From NCBI GenBank assembly GCA_030681615.1, contig JAUXSA010000122.1, forward strand, positions 1 through 49,231: a stretch of DNA of 49,231 nucleotides, given 5' to 3'. The notes below the pieces were generated by a model. The model ran no database searches. It was not told the DNA's origin and saw nothing but the letters and a program-made list of their open reading frames with translations. The DNA is from Bacteroidota bacterium. GTDB taxonomy: Bacteria > Bacteroidota > Bacteroidia > B-17B0 > Aurantibacillaceae. Both the position numbers and the translations under genes were made by a program. This document shows, in pieces, positions 23,708 through 31,797 of the stretch (within the stretch, counting starts at the first letter, position 1; the number at the start of each line of letters is the position of its first letter).

Positions 23708-25798
23708 TTATACTTTCACGCCAATAAGGCAAACGTCGTCGACCTGCTCGTAATCGCCTTTCCAGTCGAGGAAAGCCTTGCTAACACGTTCTTTTTGTTC
23801 GGCAACCGGCAAGCCAGAAATAGCTGTAAGGATGTCTTTCATGGGCTTGTATTTTAATTTTTTTCCGCTTGCGCCGCCAAACTGGTCGGGAAAACCATCT
23901 GTAAACAAGTACACAATATCATTTGGTTTTAAAGTAATTTTTTGGGAAGTAAAGTTTTGAGGTTTATCTTCAATAAAAGCGCCCACCGGGAATTTATTGC
24001 CTTTGTATTCGCTAAGAACATTTTCAGATACGACATAAATGGAATTCATGGCGCCTGCAAACATCACTTCTTTTTCCTTTTTATTAATGGCCAATAAGGT
24101 AACATCCATACCATCTTTTACCGTGTCTTCGTTAAAGGTTTGATGCAGCGCTTGTGTTAACCAGGCATTAACAGCATTTAAAATATCTGCCGGATCACTC
24201 AGGTTTTTTTCGAGCACTGCTTTATTTAAAAGATTGTAATTGATAATGGAAATTAACGCGCCGGGAACTCCATGGCCTGTGCAATCGGCAACGGCAATAA
24301 AAATATGATTTGCGGTTTCTTCTATCCAATAAAAATCGCCACTTAAAATATCTTTGGGTTTAAAATAAACGAAGGAGTTTGGCAGGGTTGCTTTAACAAA
24401 TTTATCAGGAGGTAAAATAGCATGCTGTATACGTTCTGCATATTTTATACTATCTGTAATATCTTTATGTTGCGCCTCAACAAGTTTATTTTTTTCTTCG
24501 ATGATGCTATTCTTTTCTCCCAGCTCAAGATTGATCTTATTTTTTTGACGATTCTGTCTTACTAATACAAACACTACAATAGCCACTATCAATAAAATAA
24601 TGCCAATTAAAAAAATAGTTATTTGCTGTCGACTACTTTCTACTTCGTTTACTTTTAATTTTTCATTCAGGATCTGGTTCTCTTTTTCTTTTTCATTGAG
24701 TTCATACTTTTTTTCAAGTTCTGTAATTGTTTTTTGATTATCTGAATTTACAAGAGAATCCTTTATAACAATATGTCTTTGTAAATCTTCATAAGCGTCT
24801 TTTGTTCTGCCAATATCATAGTAAATAGCCGCCCGGTTTAGGTATAAACTACTTATATTAGTTTTATTTTCTCCCTGATATTCAAACGCCTTGTTTATGT
24901 AGTCAAGTGCTAAGTTGTATTTCTTTATACTTCTTGCCAACTCGGCTGAATTTGAATAACCATTGCTTAAACGGGCAACATCTCCAACCTTGTTAAAATA
25001 CTCAATGGCTAAATTATTATATTCAATGGCTTTTGGAATGTTCTTTTTATGATATTCTAATTTACAATAATTGGTATACGCGTCTGCTAAAGTAGAATAT
25101 CTTTTTTCTTCAAGATTTATTTCGATTGCCTTTTTAAGAGCTTGTTCAGCCTTATAAAAGTTATTTAATTCAATATACGCAAGAGCTAAATTAACAAGGT
25201 CTCCAGATAATTTGGACTTGCTGTTATTAATTTGATTTATTTCGGCGCTTTTTTCCCAATAAATAGCTGCCTTATCATAATGTCCTAAATAATAATTGAT
25301 CATTCCCAAATCACTATAGCCAACAGCAATATTTTGTAATACATCGGTTTGTTGCCAAATTTTTAGGGCATCATAAAATAATTCTGCTGCTTTTTCATAT
25401 TCGCCGGAATAAAGCTTTATTAAAGCTTTCGCACGTAAGCATTTTGCTTGTCCAGCCAGACTCTTAATTTTAATAGCCTGAACCATTATTTTATTTACCG
25501 AATCAACTGCTAAAGAGTAATTTTCTTGTGCAATTAAAATGTTTACGTATTGTATGCCTAATGAAATTTGTAATTTTTTATTTGTCTTTGTGTATTGCTT
25601 AGCATTATTATAATACTCAATTGCTTTTTCAAAATTACCTGAACTAACGAAAGGGTCAATAATTTTTTCTATAATAAGTGTCGTCTTTGCTGAATCACCA
25701 TTAGTGTTGGAAACAACATTAAGTAAAGAGTCCACATTTTGTGAAAATGTAAGGTTAAAACAGAAAACAATTATTAATGTTAAGTATAGGTTACGCAT
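23708..25798 (-). CDS. TPR-repeat membrane protein with SpoIIE/PP2C phosphatase domain
   Basis: 696 residues. Signal peptide MRNLYLTLIIVFCFNLTFSQ, then a periplasmic array of tetratricopeptide repeats to about residue 370 (for example YSDLGMINYYLGHYDKAAIYWEKSAEINQ; NLALAYIELNNFYKAEQALKKAIEI). A single membrane helix follows at about 391-413 (IFLIGIILLIVAIVVFVLV), then a coiled coil and a cytoplasmic SpoIIE-type Ser/Thr phosphatase. Catalytic signatures are KPKDILSGDFYW, VADCTGHGVPGALIS and LFTDGFPDQFGG, with the metal-binding aspartates retained. It probably senses an envelope signal and dephosphorylates a partner protein, classically an anti-anti-sigma factor, but none is encoded here. It shares its phosphatase end with the protein at 33771. 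Divergent from the beta-helix gene. Confidence 0.9.
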   Translation of the reverse strand: MRNLYLTLIIVFCFNLTFSQNVDSLLNVVSNTNGDSAKTTLIIEKIIDPFVSSGNFEKAIEYYNNAKQYTKTNKKLQISLGIQYVNILIAQENYSLAVDSVNKIMVQAIKIKSLAGQAKCLRAKALIKLYSGEYEKAAELFYDALKIWQQTDVLQNIAVGYSDLGMINYYLGHYDKAAIYWEKSAEINQINNSKSKLSGDLVNLALAYIELNNFYKAEQALKKAIEINLEEKRYSTLADAYTNYCKLEYHKKNIPKAIEYNNLAIEYFNKVGDVARLSNGYSNSAELARSIKKYNLALDYINKAFEYQGENKTNISSLYLNRAAIYYDIGRTKDAYEDLQRHIVIKDSLVNSDNQKTITELEKKYELNEKEKENQILNEKLKVNEVESSRQQITIFLIGIILLIVAIVVFVLVRQNRQKNKINLELGEKNSIIEEKNKLVEAQHKDITDSIKYAERIQHAILPPDKFVKATLPNSFVYFKPKDILSGDFYWIEETANHIFIAVADCTGHGVPGALISIINYNLLNKAVLEKNLSDPADILNAVNAWLTQALHQTFNEDTVKDGMDVTLLAINKKEKEVMFAGAMNSIYVVSENVLSEYKGNKFPVGAFIEDKPQNFTSQKITLKPNDIVYLFTDGFPDQFGGASGKKLKYKPMKDILTAISGLPVAEQKERVSKAFLDWKGDYEQVDDVCLIGVKV

Positions 25799-25891
25799 AG
25801 CTTGGCTTGCAGCATAAATATATACAAATATTTTTTATTTAAGATTATAATTGTTATACTTGTTATGTATAAACAATTTAAACTAAATTTT

Positions 25892-26500
25892 ATGGCATTA
25901 GGTAAAGTGGAGTCAACAGACCCAACAGACCCAACTATGGGCACAGTTAGAGAAGACGAATCGGATCAGGTTTATCCTTTCATTGATCCAAATTTTCCGA
26001 GCAGCGGATTAAAAGTTGGAAATCCCTGTACATATGATATTGATTATTCGCAACCAAAACCAATTGCAAGCAATTTAAAAGCATATGTGCCAACATCACA
26101 AGATATTACTACTACAGTACAAGGACCAATAACTTTAAACACCGGTGAAACCTTAAACATAAAAAAAGGCGGAATGGTTAACGGAAACATTGTTGTTACT
26201 AATGCAAATCTTATAGTAGAAGATACCGGTGGTGTGATTGGAGAAATAACCGTTGATGCACAGGGAAGTTTTATTATAAGAAAAGGTGGCATGGTGAATG
26301 GGAATATTGTAGTTAATAAAGGCAGTGTTTGCAAAGTTGTAAATAAAGGAAATGTAAAAGGTAATATTGTTGTTACTTCAGCTAATCGTTTAATTGTTGG
26401 TAACGACAATGGTGGCGGAACAATTACCGGTTCAATTACAGTTGATAAAATCAGGAAAGTTATTATAACCGCGACTTCAGTTATTAATTGTGGCGCTTAA
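25892..26500 (+). CDS. Bactofilin-like beta-helix repeat protein
   Basis: 202 residues from ATG 25892 (MALGKVESTDPTDPTMG). An in-frame ATG at 25802 would add a hydrophobic 30-residue leader but starts 4 bases from the divergent gene's start codon, so I reject it. After a disordered, Pro/Thr-rich N-terminal third, residues about 95-200 form short strand repeats: two copies of KGGMVNGNIVV about 38 residues apart, then KGNVKGNIVVTS and TITGSITVD. Regular G-x-I-x-V turns suggest a right-handed beta-helix like the polymer-forming bactofilins, though similarity is by pattern only. No signal peptide, so cytoplasmic. A terminator follows. A possible -7 box TATACTTG lies upstream near 25854. Confidence 0.6.
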   Translation: MALGKVESTDPTDPTMGTVREDESDQVYPFIDPNFPSSGLKVGNPCTYDIDYSQPKPIASNLKAYVPTSQDITTTVQGPITLNTGETLNIKKGGMVNGNIVVTNANLIVEDTGGVIGEITVDAQGSFIIRKGGMVNGNIVVNKGSVCKVVNKGNVKGNIVVTSANRLIVGNDNGGGTITGSITVDKIRKVIITATSVINCGA

Positions 26501-26519
26501 TACTTAAATTTTAATAAAT

Positions 26520-26552
26520 AAAAAAGCCTTAGAAAATTTCTAAGGCTTTTTT
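26520..26552. terminator. Bidirectional terminator between the beta-helix gene and the helicase gene
   Basis: Perfect hairpin AAAAAAGCCTTAGA-aaat-TTCTAAGGCTTTTTT, strong in both directions, in the 55-base gap between the convergent genes. The right edge lies 4 bases from the helicase stop codon. Confidence 0.92.
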
Positions 26553-26555
26553 ATT

Positions 26556-27869
26556 TTATGTTGAGATCTGTACTTTAATTTTTTTGTTCTTTATTTTTTC
26601 TTCGCTAATACGTTTTACTGCACCCGCAATTTTATCGGCGCTAATTGCCACATAGGCCGAGTGATCGAGTACTTCTATTTTACCAACCTCGTCCTTTTGT
26701 AAATTGCCTTTTTGCAAAAGCACACCTACAATATCCATTTTATTTATTTTATCTTTTTTGCCAGCAGCAATATAAAGCGTTTTCCACTTGCCGGGTTTTG
26801 GCGCAATAAATTTTGCTGGCAATGTTTCTTCCTCCGGTGTAATTTCTAAAAATGGTGGCAAATGATCATCCACATCCAATAAAAAATAAACTGTTCCGGT
26901 TGCGTGCATCCGCGCAGTTCTTCCATTTCTGTGAATCATGGCATCTTCGGTAGTTGGCAACTGGTAATGTATCACGGCTTCTATTTCAGGAATGTCAAGT
27001 CCTCGTGCGGCAAGATCGGTAGTTATCAATAAATTGGTACTGCCGTTACGTAATTTAATTAATGTTTTCTCTCTGTCTATCTGCTCCAAACCGCCATGAT
27101 AAATACCATGTTCTACTTTGTGAAATTGTAATTGTTCGCTAATTCTATTTACTGCATCGCGGTGATTACAAAATACCATGGTAGACTTATTTCCAGTTTT
27201 GCTTATCAGCAACATTAAGGCTTCTAATTTATCATCGCCAACAACTCTTACTGTTTTTACCTGTAATGTTTCTTTCTCCTCCTGCTTATTCGTTGTATAA
27301 TTTAATTCTTCATGTTTTTTTAATCCAACAAAATCAGGAATTTCCTTTAATGGTGTTGCCGAAGTTAATATGCGTTTTTTTATGCGCGCGCTGCTTTTAA
27401 TGATGAATGACATCTCTTCGTGAAAACCTGCTTCTAACGATTTATCAAATTCATCTAAAATTAAAGTGTGAACATCTTTTGTGGTTAAATTCTGTTTTCT
27501 AAGATGATGTGCGATCCTTCCGGGAGTGCCTATTAACAAGGCAGGTGGGTGTTGCAAATTATTCTTTTCAATTTTTACATCGTGGCCGCCATAACAGGTA
27601 TTAACTTTAAAACCGGTGCTCATTTGTTTAAACACCTGTTCAATTTGTAAAGCTAATTCTCTTGTGGGCACTAAAATCAACACCTGCACGCCTTCTTTTT
27701 CTTTATCGAACATTTCTAAAAGCGGTAAAAGAAAGGCTAGAGTTTTACCTGAACCTGTTGGCGAGATCAACACCACATCGTTTGGTTTTGCAATTGCTTC
27801 AATAGTTGCGGTTTGCATTTCGTTCAATGCAGATATTTTAAAGAGAGAAAGAATCTTCGTAAAACTCAT
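26556..27869 (-). CDS. DEAD-box ATP-dependent RNA helicase with DbpA-type RNA-binding domain
   Basis: 437 residues. ATP-dependent RNA unwinding, probably in ribosome assembly. Motifs in order: Q-motif area LFKISALNEMQTATI, motif I SPTGSGKT (36-43), PTRELALQ, TPGR, motif II as DEFD at 139-142 instead of DEAD, SATP for SAT motif III (170-173), then ARGLDIPEIEAVIHYQLPTTEDAMIHRNGRTARM with motifs V and VI. The last 65 residues (KDKINKMDIVGVLLQKGNLQKDEVGKIEVLDHSAYVAISADKIAGAVKRIS) match the DbpA C-terminal domain that binds 23S rRNA hairpin 92 in DbpA. A substrate of 23S rRNA is thus inferred. Its start lies just below the terminator of the tRNA-Ala gene. Confidence 0.93.
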   Translation of the reverse strand: MSFTKILSLFKISALNEMQTATIEAIAKPNDVVLISPTGSGKTLAFLLPLLEMFDKEKEGVQVLILVPTRELALQIEQVFKQMSTGFKVNTCYGGHDVKIEKNNLQHPPALLIGTPGRIAHHLRKQNLTTKDVHTLILDEFDKSLEAGFHEEMSFIIKSSARIKKRILTSATPLKEIPDFVGLKKHEELNYTTNKQEEKETLQVKTVRVVGDDKLEALMLLISKTGNKSTMVFCNHRDAVNRISEQLQFHKVEHGIYHGGLEQIDREKTLIKLRNGSTNLLITTDLAARGLDIPEIEAVIHYQLPTTEDAMIHRNGRTARMHATGTVYFLLDVDDHLPPFLEITPEEETLPAKFIAPKPGKWKTLYIAAGKKDKINKMDIVGVLLQKGNLQKDEVGKIEVLDHSAYVAISADKIAGAVKRISEEKIKNKKIKVQIST

Positions 27870-27883
27870 AGTATAAAAATAAA

Positions 27884-27909
27884 AAAGCCCGGAGGTTAAT
27901 TGGGCCTTT
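27884..27909 (-). terminator. Intrinsic terminator after tRNA-Ala, just before the helicase start
   Basis: On the minus strand, AAAGGCCC...GGGCTTT (one bulged G) followed by T residues and ATTTTT. It lies 13 bases past the tRNA 3' end. The T-rich tail runs to within about 10 bases of the helicase ATG at 27869, so it may end the tRNA transcript or be read through. Confidence 0.65.
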
Positions 27910-27921
27910 GATGAAATTGTG

Positions 27922-27998
27922 TGGTGGAGAATATCGGATTCGAACCGATCACCTCTTCACTGCCAGCGAAGCGCTCTAGCCAAATGAGCTAATCCCCC
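27922..27998 (-). tRNA. tRNA-Ala (anticodon GGC)
   Basis: 77 bases including an encoded 3' CCA (27922-27924). On the minus strand: acceptor stem GGGGGAT/ATTCTCC with the G3-U70 pair that marks tRNA-Ala, D-arm GCTC...GAGC, anticodon stem CTTCG/TGAAG around loop CTGGCAG with anticodon GGC, T-arm ATCGG-TTCGAAT-CCGAT, discriminator A. It decodes GCC and GCU. It stands alone, with its terminator downstream and an all-minus neighbourhood. Confidence 0.97.
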
Positions 27999-28057
27999 AT
28001 AGTTTTAAATAACAGGCTACAAAAATAAGATTAATTTTTAAATGAGGGGGAAATAAA

Positions 28058-28080
28058 AAAGGCGCTATAAAAGCGCCTTT
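28058..28080 (-). terminator. Intrinsic terminator after the MORN-like gene
   Basis: Perfect hairpin AAAGGCGCT-ataaa-AGCGCCTTT followed on the minus strand by a T-run (28060-28055) and TTATTT. It starts 6 bases past the stop codon at 28087. Confidence 0.9.
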
Positions 28081-28086
28081 AAATTT

Positions 28087-28992
28087 TTAGTTCTCTACCT
28101 GTGTGTCGCCAACGTAAATGCCGCCTTTGTATACAGCAATTCGGGTTAGGATACCATTATCATCGTAGATATAAGCTTTTCCATCCATAAAACGATTATC
28201 TTTAAACACACCGTCTTTTGTAATTTGTTTGTTCTTATTATATAATGTTTGTTGTCCGTTTAACACCATTGGGCCAGCACCTTTTTTAACCGCCTCGTTT
28301 GGCTTTTCATCTGGTTTAACAATTACTTTTGGAGCATTCTCTGCCGGAACATCTGATTTTGCAACTAATGGTTTTTTAGGCTGGTATTCTTTAATAGAAG
28401 CTACATCCACATTTCCATCAGCAAAGTTCTTTTCTGCTTTAATATCTCCGTTCTCGTAATACTCTTTTATCAAACCGGTTTCTTTACCTGCAGCGAAGTT
28501 TCCTTCGATAGCTAATTGACCGTTATCGTAAAAATATTTTTGGGCGCCTTCACGTTTTCCACTTGTGTTGAAAGCAAATTCATGTTGCACCTGCCCGTTA
28601 TCGTAATATAGTTTGTAGTTACCTACCCAACGGTTATTCTTCCAGTTTCCTTCTTCACTTATCTTTCCGTTCTCATGATACATAATAGCGTATCCATCAG
28701 GACGGCCATTTGTGAAAGTTAATTTATTGCGCATGTTTCCATTGCAAAAGAACTCAACCCAAATACCTGCTTTTCTGTTGTCCTGGTATTTTCCTTCTTC
28801 CACTTTTGCTTCAGGAGCGTAGCATGTTCCGGGCTTATGTCTTCCAAAAAGGATCCATTTACCTTGCTTTTTGCCATCCGAATCAATTTTATTAATTGTA
28901 TCCTTCCCATTGGCTGGATTTACTTCAAAAGTTTGGGATTGCGAGAATCCGATGGATGAAGTAAAAAATAAAATGAGTATAAATTTTTTCAT
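28087..28992 (-). CDS. Secreted MORN-like / YwqK-type repeat protein
   Basis: 301 residues from ATG 28992; MKKFILILFFTSSIGFSQSQ is a signal peptide. The longer frame from 29109 adds 39 residues without sense and is rejected. Residues about 35-200 consist of tandem units of roughly 22 residues with the pattern NGxxxxExxxxxGKxxGxxxxYYxNG (for example YYDNGQVQHEFAFNTSGKREGAQKYFYDNGQLAIEGNFAAGKETGLIKEYYENGDIKAEKNF). These match the toxin-antitoxin-annotated YwqK/MORN-like family, whose role in Bacteroidota is not known. A Lys/Pro/Glu-rich linker and one more repeat end the protein. It follows gcvT on the same strand but has a separate TAAATTTG box at 29001. Confidence 0.8.
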   Translation of the reverse strand: MKKFILILFFTSSIGFSQSQTFEVNPANGKDTINKIDSDGKKQGKWILFGRHKPGTCYAPEAKVEEGKYQDNRKAGIWVEFFCNGNMRNKLTFTNGRPDGYAIMYHENGKISEEGNWKNNRWVGNYKLYYDNGQVQHEFAFNTSGKREGAQKYFYDNGQLAIEGNFAAGKETGLIKEYYENGDIKAEKNFADGNVDVASIKEYQPKKPLVAKSDVPAENAPKVIVKPDEKPNEAVKKGAGPMVLNGQQTLYNKNKQITKDGVFKDNRFMDGKAYIYDDNGILTRIAVYKGGIYVGDTQVEN

Positions 28993-29000
28993 GGGTATAT

Positions 29001-29008
29001 CAAATTTA
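29001..29008 (-). promoter_or_regulatory. -7 box (TAAATTTG) of the MORN-like gene
   Basis: TAAATTTG on the minus strand matches TAnnTTTG exactly and ends 8 bases before the ATG at 28992, implying a nearly leaderless message. No clear upstream TTTG box at the usual spacing. It supports the start at 28992 over 29109. Confidence 0.4.
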
Positions 29009-29183
29009 TTAATAATTCTCGTTAATACATCACTTTTTAGATTAAAAACATAAAATATTCGATAAAGGGCGAAAAAACATAATTGAACGCATTTCCCAAG
29101 AATATTCACTGTTTTTGCACTTAACGCATCAATGTTTACGAGGCAAAGCTTAAAAAAGTTTCAAAATAATTAAGCAAAAATAT

Positions 29184-30266
29184 CTACTTCTTTAAAAATG
29201 GGATCTTACAAACCTTCGCTTTGATGGGTTTATCGCGAATCACAATAAAGATCTCGCTGTCTGGCTTCGAAAATTCAGTTTTAACATAGCCTAAACCAAT
29301 AGCTTTATTTAAGGTTGGAGATTGTGTACCGGAAGTTACTTTACCAATAATGGCGCCACTTGCGTCGGCAATAGCATAATCGTGACGGGGAATTCCACGG
29401 TCGATCATTTCAAAACCCACCAGCTTTTTTGCAACACCCTGTAGTTTATGTTGTTCAATATTAGCCTTGTTGGTAAAGTCTTTGTTAAATTTTGTTATCC
29501 AGCCTAAACCCGCTTCAATTGGGGATGTTGTGTCATCTATATCGTTACCATATAAGCAGAATCCCATCTCTAAACGCAGTGTATCGCGGGCGCCAAGGCC
29601 AATTGGTTTAATGTTAAATTCCTCACCTGCCTTAAAAACCGCATCCCATATAGCTTCGGCATGTTTATTATCAAAATACAATTCAAACCCACCGGCACCG
29701 GTATAACCGGTATTGCTTAGTACTACATTATCAATACCCGCAAATTTGCCTTTAGCAAAAGAGTAATAAGGGATGTCTGCGAGTCTAATATCTGTTAGTT
29801 TTTGTAGGGCATTAATTGCTTTTGGTCCCTGAACCGCTAATAAAGACGTTTCTTCTGAAATATTCTTCATATCAACTCCCCATGTATCGTGTTTTTTTAT
29901 CCAGTTCCAGTCTTTTTCGATATTACTTGCGTTTACCACTAATAAATAGGTTTGAGCATCAATTCTGTATACTAAAAGATCGTCTACAATACCACCATCA
30001 CTATTGGGCAAACACGAATACTGCGCTTTACCATCTGTTAAAACTGAAGCATCGTTGCTTGTTACTTTTTGGATAAGGTCTAAAGCATTAGGCCCTTTTA
30101 ATATAAATTCGCCCATGTGGCTTACATCAAAAACACCAACACCGGTGCGCACGATTTGATGTTCTTCGTTTAAACCTGTGTAAGATACAGGCATATTATA
30201 TCCTGCAAAAGGTACCATTTTAGCCCCTAAAGCAATGTGTTTGTTTGTTAAAGCTGTAGATTTCAT
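29184..30266 (-). CDS. gcvT: Aminomethyltransferase, T-protein of the glycine cleavage system
   Basis: 360 residues. It transfers the aminomethyl carbon from the lipoyl H-protein to tetrahydrofolate, releasing ammonia and yielding methylene-THF. Signatures: [38 protein letters not shown] at the N-terminus, [49 protein letters not shown] and [21 protein letters not shown], followed by the C-terminal barrel domain with [18 protein letters not shown]. Length is normal. It sits between the thiolase and the MORN-like gene, all on the minus strand, not next to gcvP or gcvH. The 146-base gap upstream holds the thiolase terminator. Confidence 0.97.
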   Translation of the reverse strand: MKSTALTNKHIALGAKMVPFAGYNMPVSYTGLNEEHQIVRTGVGVFDVSHMGEFILKGPNALDLIQKVTSNDASVLTDGKAQYSCLPNSDGGIVDDLLVYRIDAQTYLLVVNASNIEKDWNWIKKHDTWGVDMKNISEETSLLAVQGPKAINALQKLTDIRLADIPYYSFAKGKFAGIDNVVLSNTGYTGAGGFELYFDNKHAEAIWDAVFKAGEEFNIKPIGLGARDTLRLEMGFCLYGNDIDDTTSPIEAGLGWITKFNKDFTNKANIEQHKLQGVAKKLVGFEMIDRGIPRHDYAIADASGAIIGKVTSGTQSPTLNKAIGLGYVKTEFSKPDSEIFIVIRDKPIKAKVCKIPFLKK

Positions 30267-30366
30267 AAAAGAGATTATTTGTTTTTAATTGGAAATTCAG
30301 GGTTTTGTATGAGGGACTAAATGTAAACAAAAATGTATAAAAATGCATTTTATTAGAAAATAAAAA

Positions 30367-30393
30367 AGCCCTTCTGGTATTACCAAAAGGGCT
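30367..30393 (-). terminator. Intrinsic terminator after the thiolase gene
   Basis: Hairpin AGCCCTT-c-TGGTATTACCA-a-AAGGGCT, with T residues following on the minus strand (30366-30361). It lies 20 bases past the stop at 30413. Confidence 0.9.
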
Positions 30394-30412
30394 CTTTAAA
30401 AATATTCTTTTT

Positions 30413-31591
30413 TTAATTTATGTTTTCAATTACCATAGCGCTGGCACCGCCGCCGCCATTACAAATGGCTGCTGCACCATATTTTGCATTGTTTTGCTTT
30501 AATACGTTTATTAACGTAACAATTATACGCGCACCGCTTGCGCCTAACGGGTGACCTAAAGAAACCGCGCCGCCATTAACGTTTACTTTAGAAGCGTCAA
30601 GGTTCATCATTTTAATATTTGCCAAACCAACTACGCTAAAGGCCTCGTTTAATTCGTAATAATTAATATCGCCCATTTTTAAACCTGCTTTTTCAACCGC
30701 TTTTGGCACTGCTAAACTTGGTGTAGTTGTAAACCACTCCGGCGCTTGTTCTGCATCTGCAAAACCTTTAATTTTTGCCAATGGTTTTAATCCTAAAGCT
30801 TCTGCTTTTTCTTTGCTCATTAATACTAAAGCAGCAGCGCCATCATTCATAGTACTTGCATTAGCTGCAGTTACTGTTCCGTCTTTTTGAAAAACCGGTT
30901 TTAACGTTGGGATCTTATCAAAATTTACGTTTTTATATTCTTCATCTTCTGCAAATTCTACATCACCTTTTTTTGTTTTTACAGTAACAGGTACAACTTC
31001 ATTTTTAAATTTTCCTGCTGTCCATGCTGCTGCCGAACGTTTGTAAGATTCAATGGCAAAAGCATCTTGTTCTTCGCGCGAAAATTTATGGTCTTTAGCA
31101 CAAAGCTCTGCACAATTGCCCATTGGTACATTACCATAAACATCAGTCAAACCATCCTTTGCTAAACCATCAATTAAAGTTGCGTTACCATATTTTGCGC
31201 CCCAACGTGTGCTGTCTGAATAAAAAGGAACCGAACTCATGTTCTCCATTCCACCTGCAATAACAATATCATTCTCGCCTAACATAATACTTTGCGCGGC
31301 TAGCATAATTGATTTCATGCCGCTTGCGCATACTTTATTTACTGTTGTGCAAATTACACCATCGGGCAAACCTGCAAATTTTGCAGCCTGGCGCGCCGGC
31401 GCTTGTCCAAGATTGGCCTGCATTACAGAGCCCATATACACTTCGTTAACTACTTTGCCATCTAAATTAATTTTGGCTAAAGCGCCTTTAATTGCAACGG
31501 CACCTAATTGTGTAGCCGATACACCGGCCAGCGTTCCGCCAAAGGAACCCAATGCTGTTCTCACTGCTGAAACTATATATACTTCTTTCAT
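30413..31591 (-). CDS. Acetyl-CoA C-acetyltransferase (thiolase)
   Basis: 392 residues. It condenses two acetyl-CoA to acetoacetyl-CoA or cleaves 3-ketoacyl-CoA. Catalytic Cys88 is in NKVCASGMKS, His347 in SLGHPLGASGAR and Cys377 in AICNGGGGAS; all three are intact. The length and absence of a long insert fit the biosynthetic or short-chain AtoB-type thiolases rather than FadA, but the substrate range is not certain. A short 85-base upstream segment carries the paired inverted motif also found before the M24 aminopeptidase. Divergent from rsgA across 206 bases. No beta-oxidation genes are adjacent. Confidence 0.94.
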   Translation of the reverse strand: MKEVYIVSAVRTALGSFGGTLAGVSATQLGAVAIKGALAKINLDGKVVNEVYMGSVMQANLGQAPARQAAKFAGLPDGVICTTVNKVCASGMKSIMLAAQSIMLGENDIVIAGGMENMSSVPFYSDSTRWGAKYGNATLIDGLAKDGLTDVYGNVPMGNCAELCAKDHKFSREEQDAFAIESYKRSAAAWTAGKFKNEVVPVTVKTKKGDVEFAEDEEYKNVNFDKIPTLKPVFQKDGTVTAANASTMNDGAAALVLMSKEKAEALGLKPLAKIKGFADAEQAPEWFTTTPSLAVPKAVEKAGLKMGDINYYELNEAFSVVGLANIKMMNLDASKVNVNGGAVSLGHPLGASGARIIVTLINVLKQNNAKYGAAAICNGGGGASAMVIENIN

Positions 31592-31621
31592 ATCTAGATT
31601 TTATTGTTTTTTAATTGTAAT

Positions 31622-31679
31622 ATGGAATACGCCATGTATTTTGTTTATGTTGCGAAAAATAGGAACATGGCTATTTCAT
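31622..31679 (-). promoter_or_regulatory. Two-block inverted motif upstream of the thiolase gene
   Basis: On the minus strand, ATGAAATAGCCATGTT (31679-31664) starts 88 bases before the start codon, and TGGCGTATTCCAT (31634-31622) begins 43 bases before it. The first block is identical over 16 bases to that at 8541-8556. The distance between the starts of block 1 and block 2 TGGC is 45 bases at both loci. A run ACAAttAAAAA after block 2 is also shared. It lies between the divergent thiolase and rsgA genes and could act on either. Confidence 0.6.
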
Positions 31680-31797
31680 TTCTTTAATCGTTTTAGTTTT
31701 TTAAACGCGCCTAAATTAGCATTTTAATTATAAGAATTACGTTAAATGTTGTAAACAGTTTTTAAAGGATTTTTAAGTATTTTCGGGCTGTTAAATT

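Noticed and set aside
25802-25891. Extended start of the beta-helix gene at 25802
   Set aside because: It would begin 4 bases from the divergent phosphatase start and leave no room for promoters.
26044-26409. Minus-strand frame of 121 codons inside the beta-helix gene
   Set aside because: It is the antisense of a regular repeat coding sequence, with low complexity and no domain.
28993-29109. Extended start of the MORN-like gene at 29109
   Set aside because: ATG 28992 begins a proper signal peptide, and a TAAATTTG box lies just upstream.
20714-31591. Horizontally acquired island around tRNA-Ala
   Set aside because: No integrase, no direct repeat of the tRNA 3' end and no shift in gene style; the neighbours are core genes.
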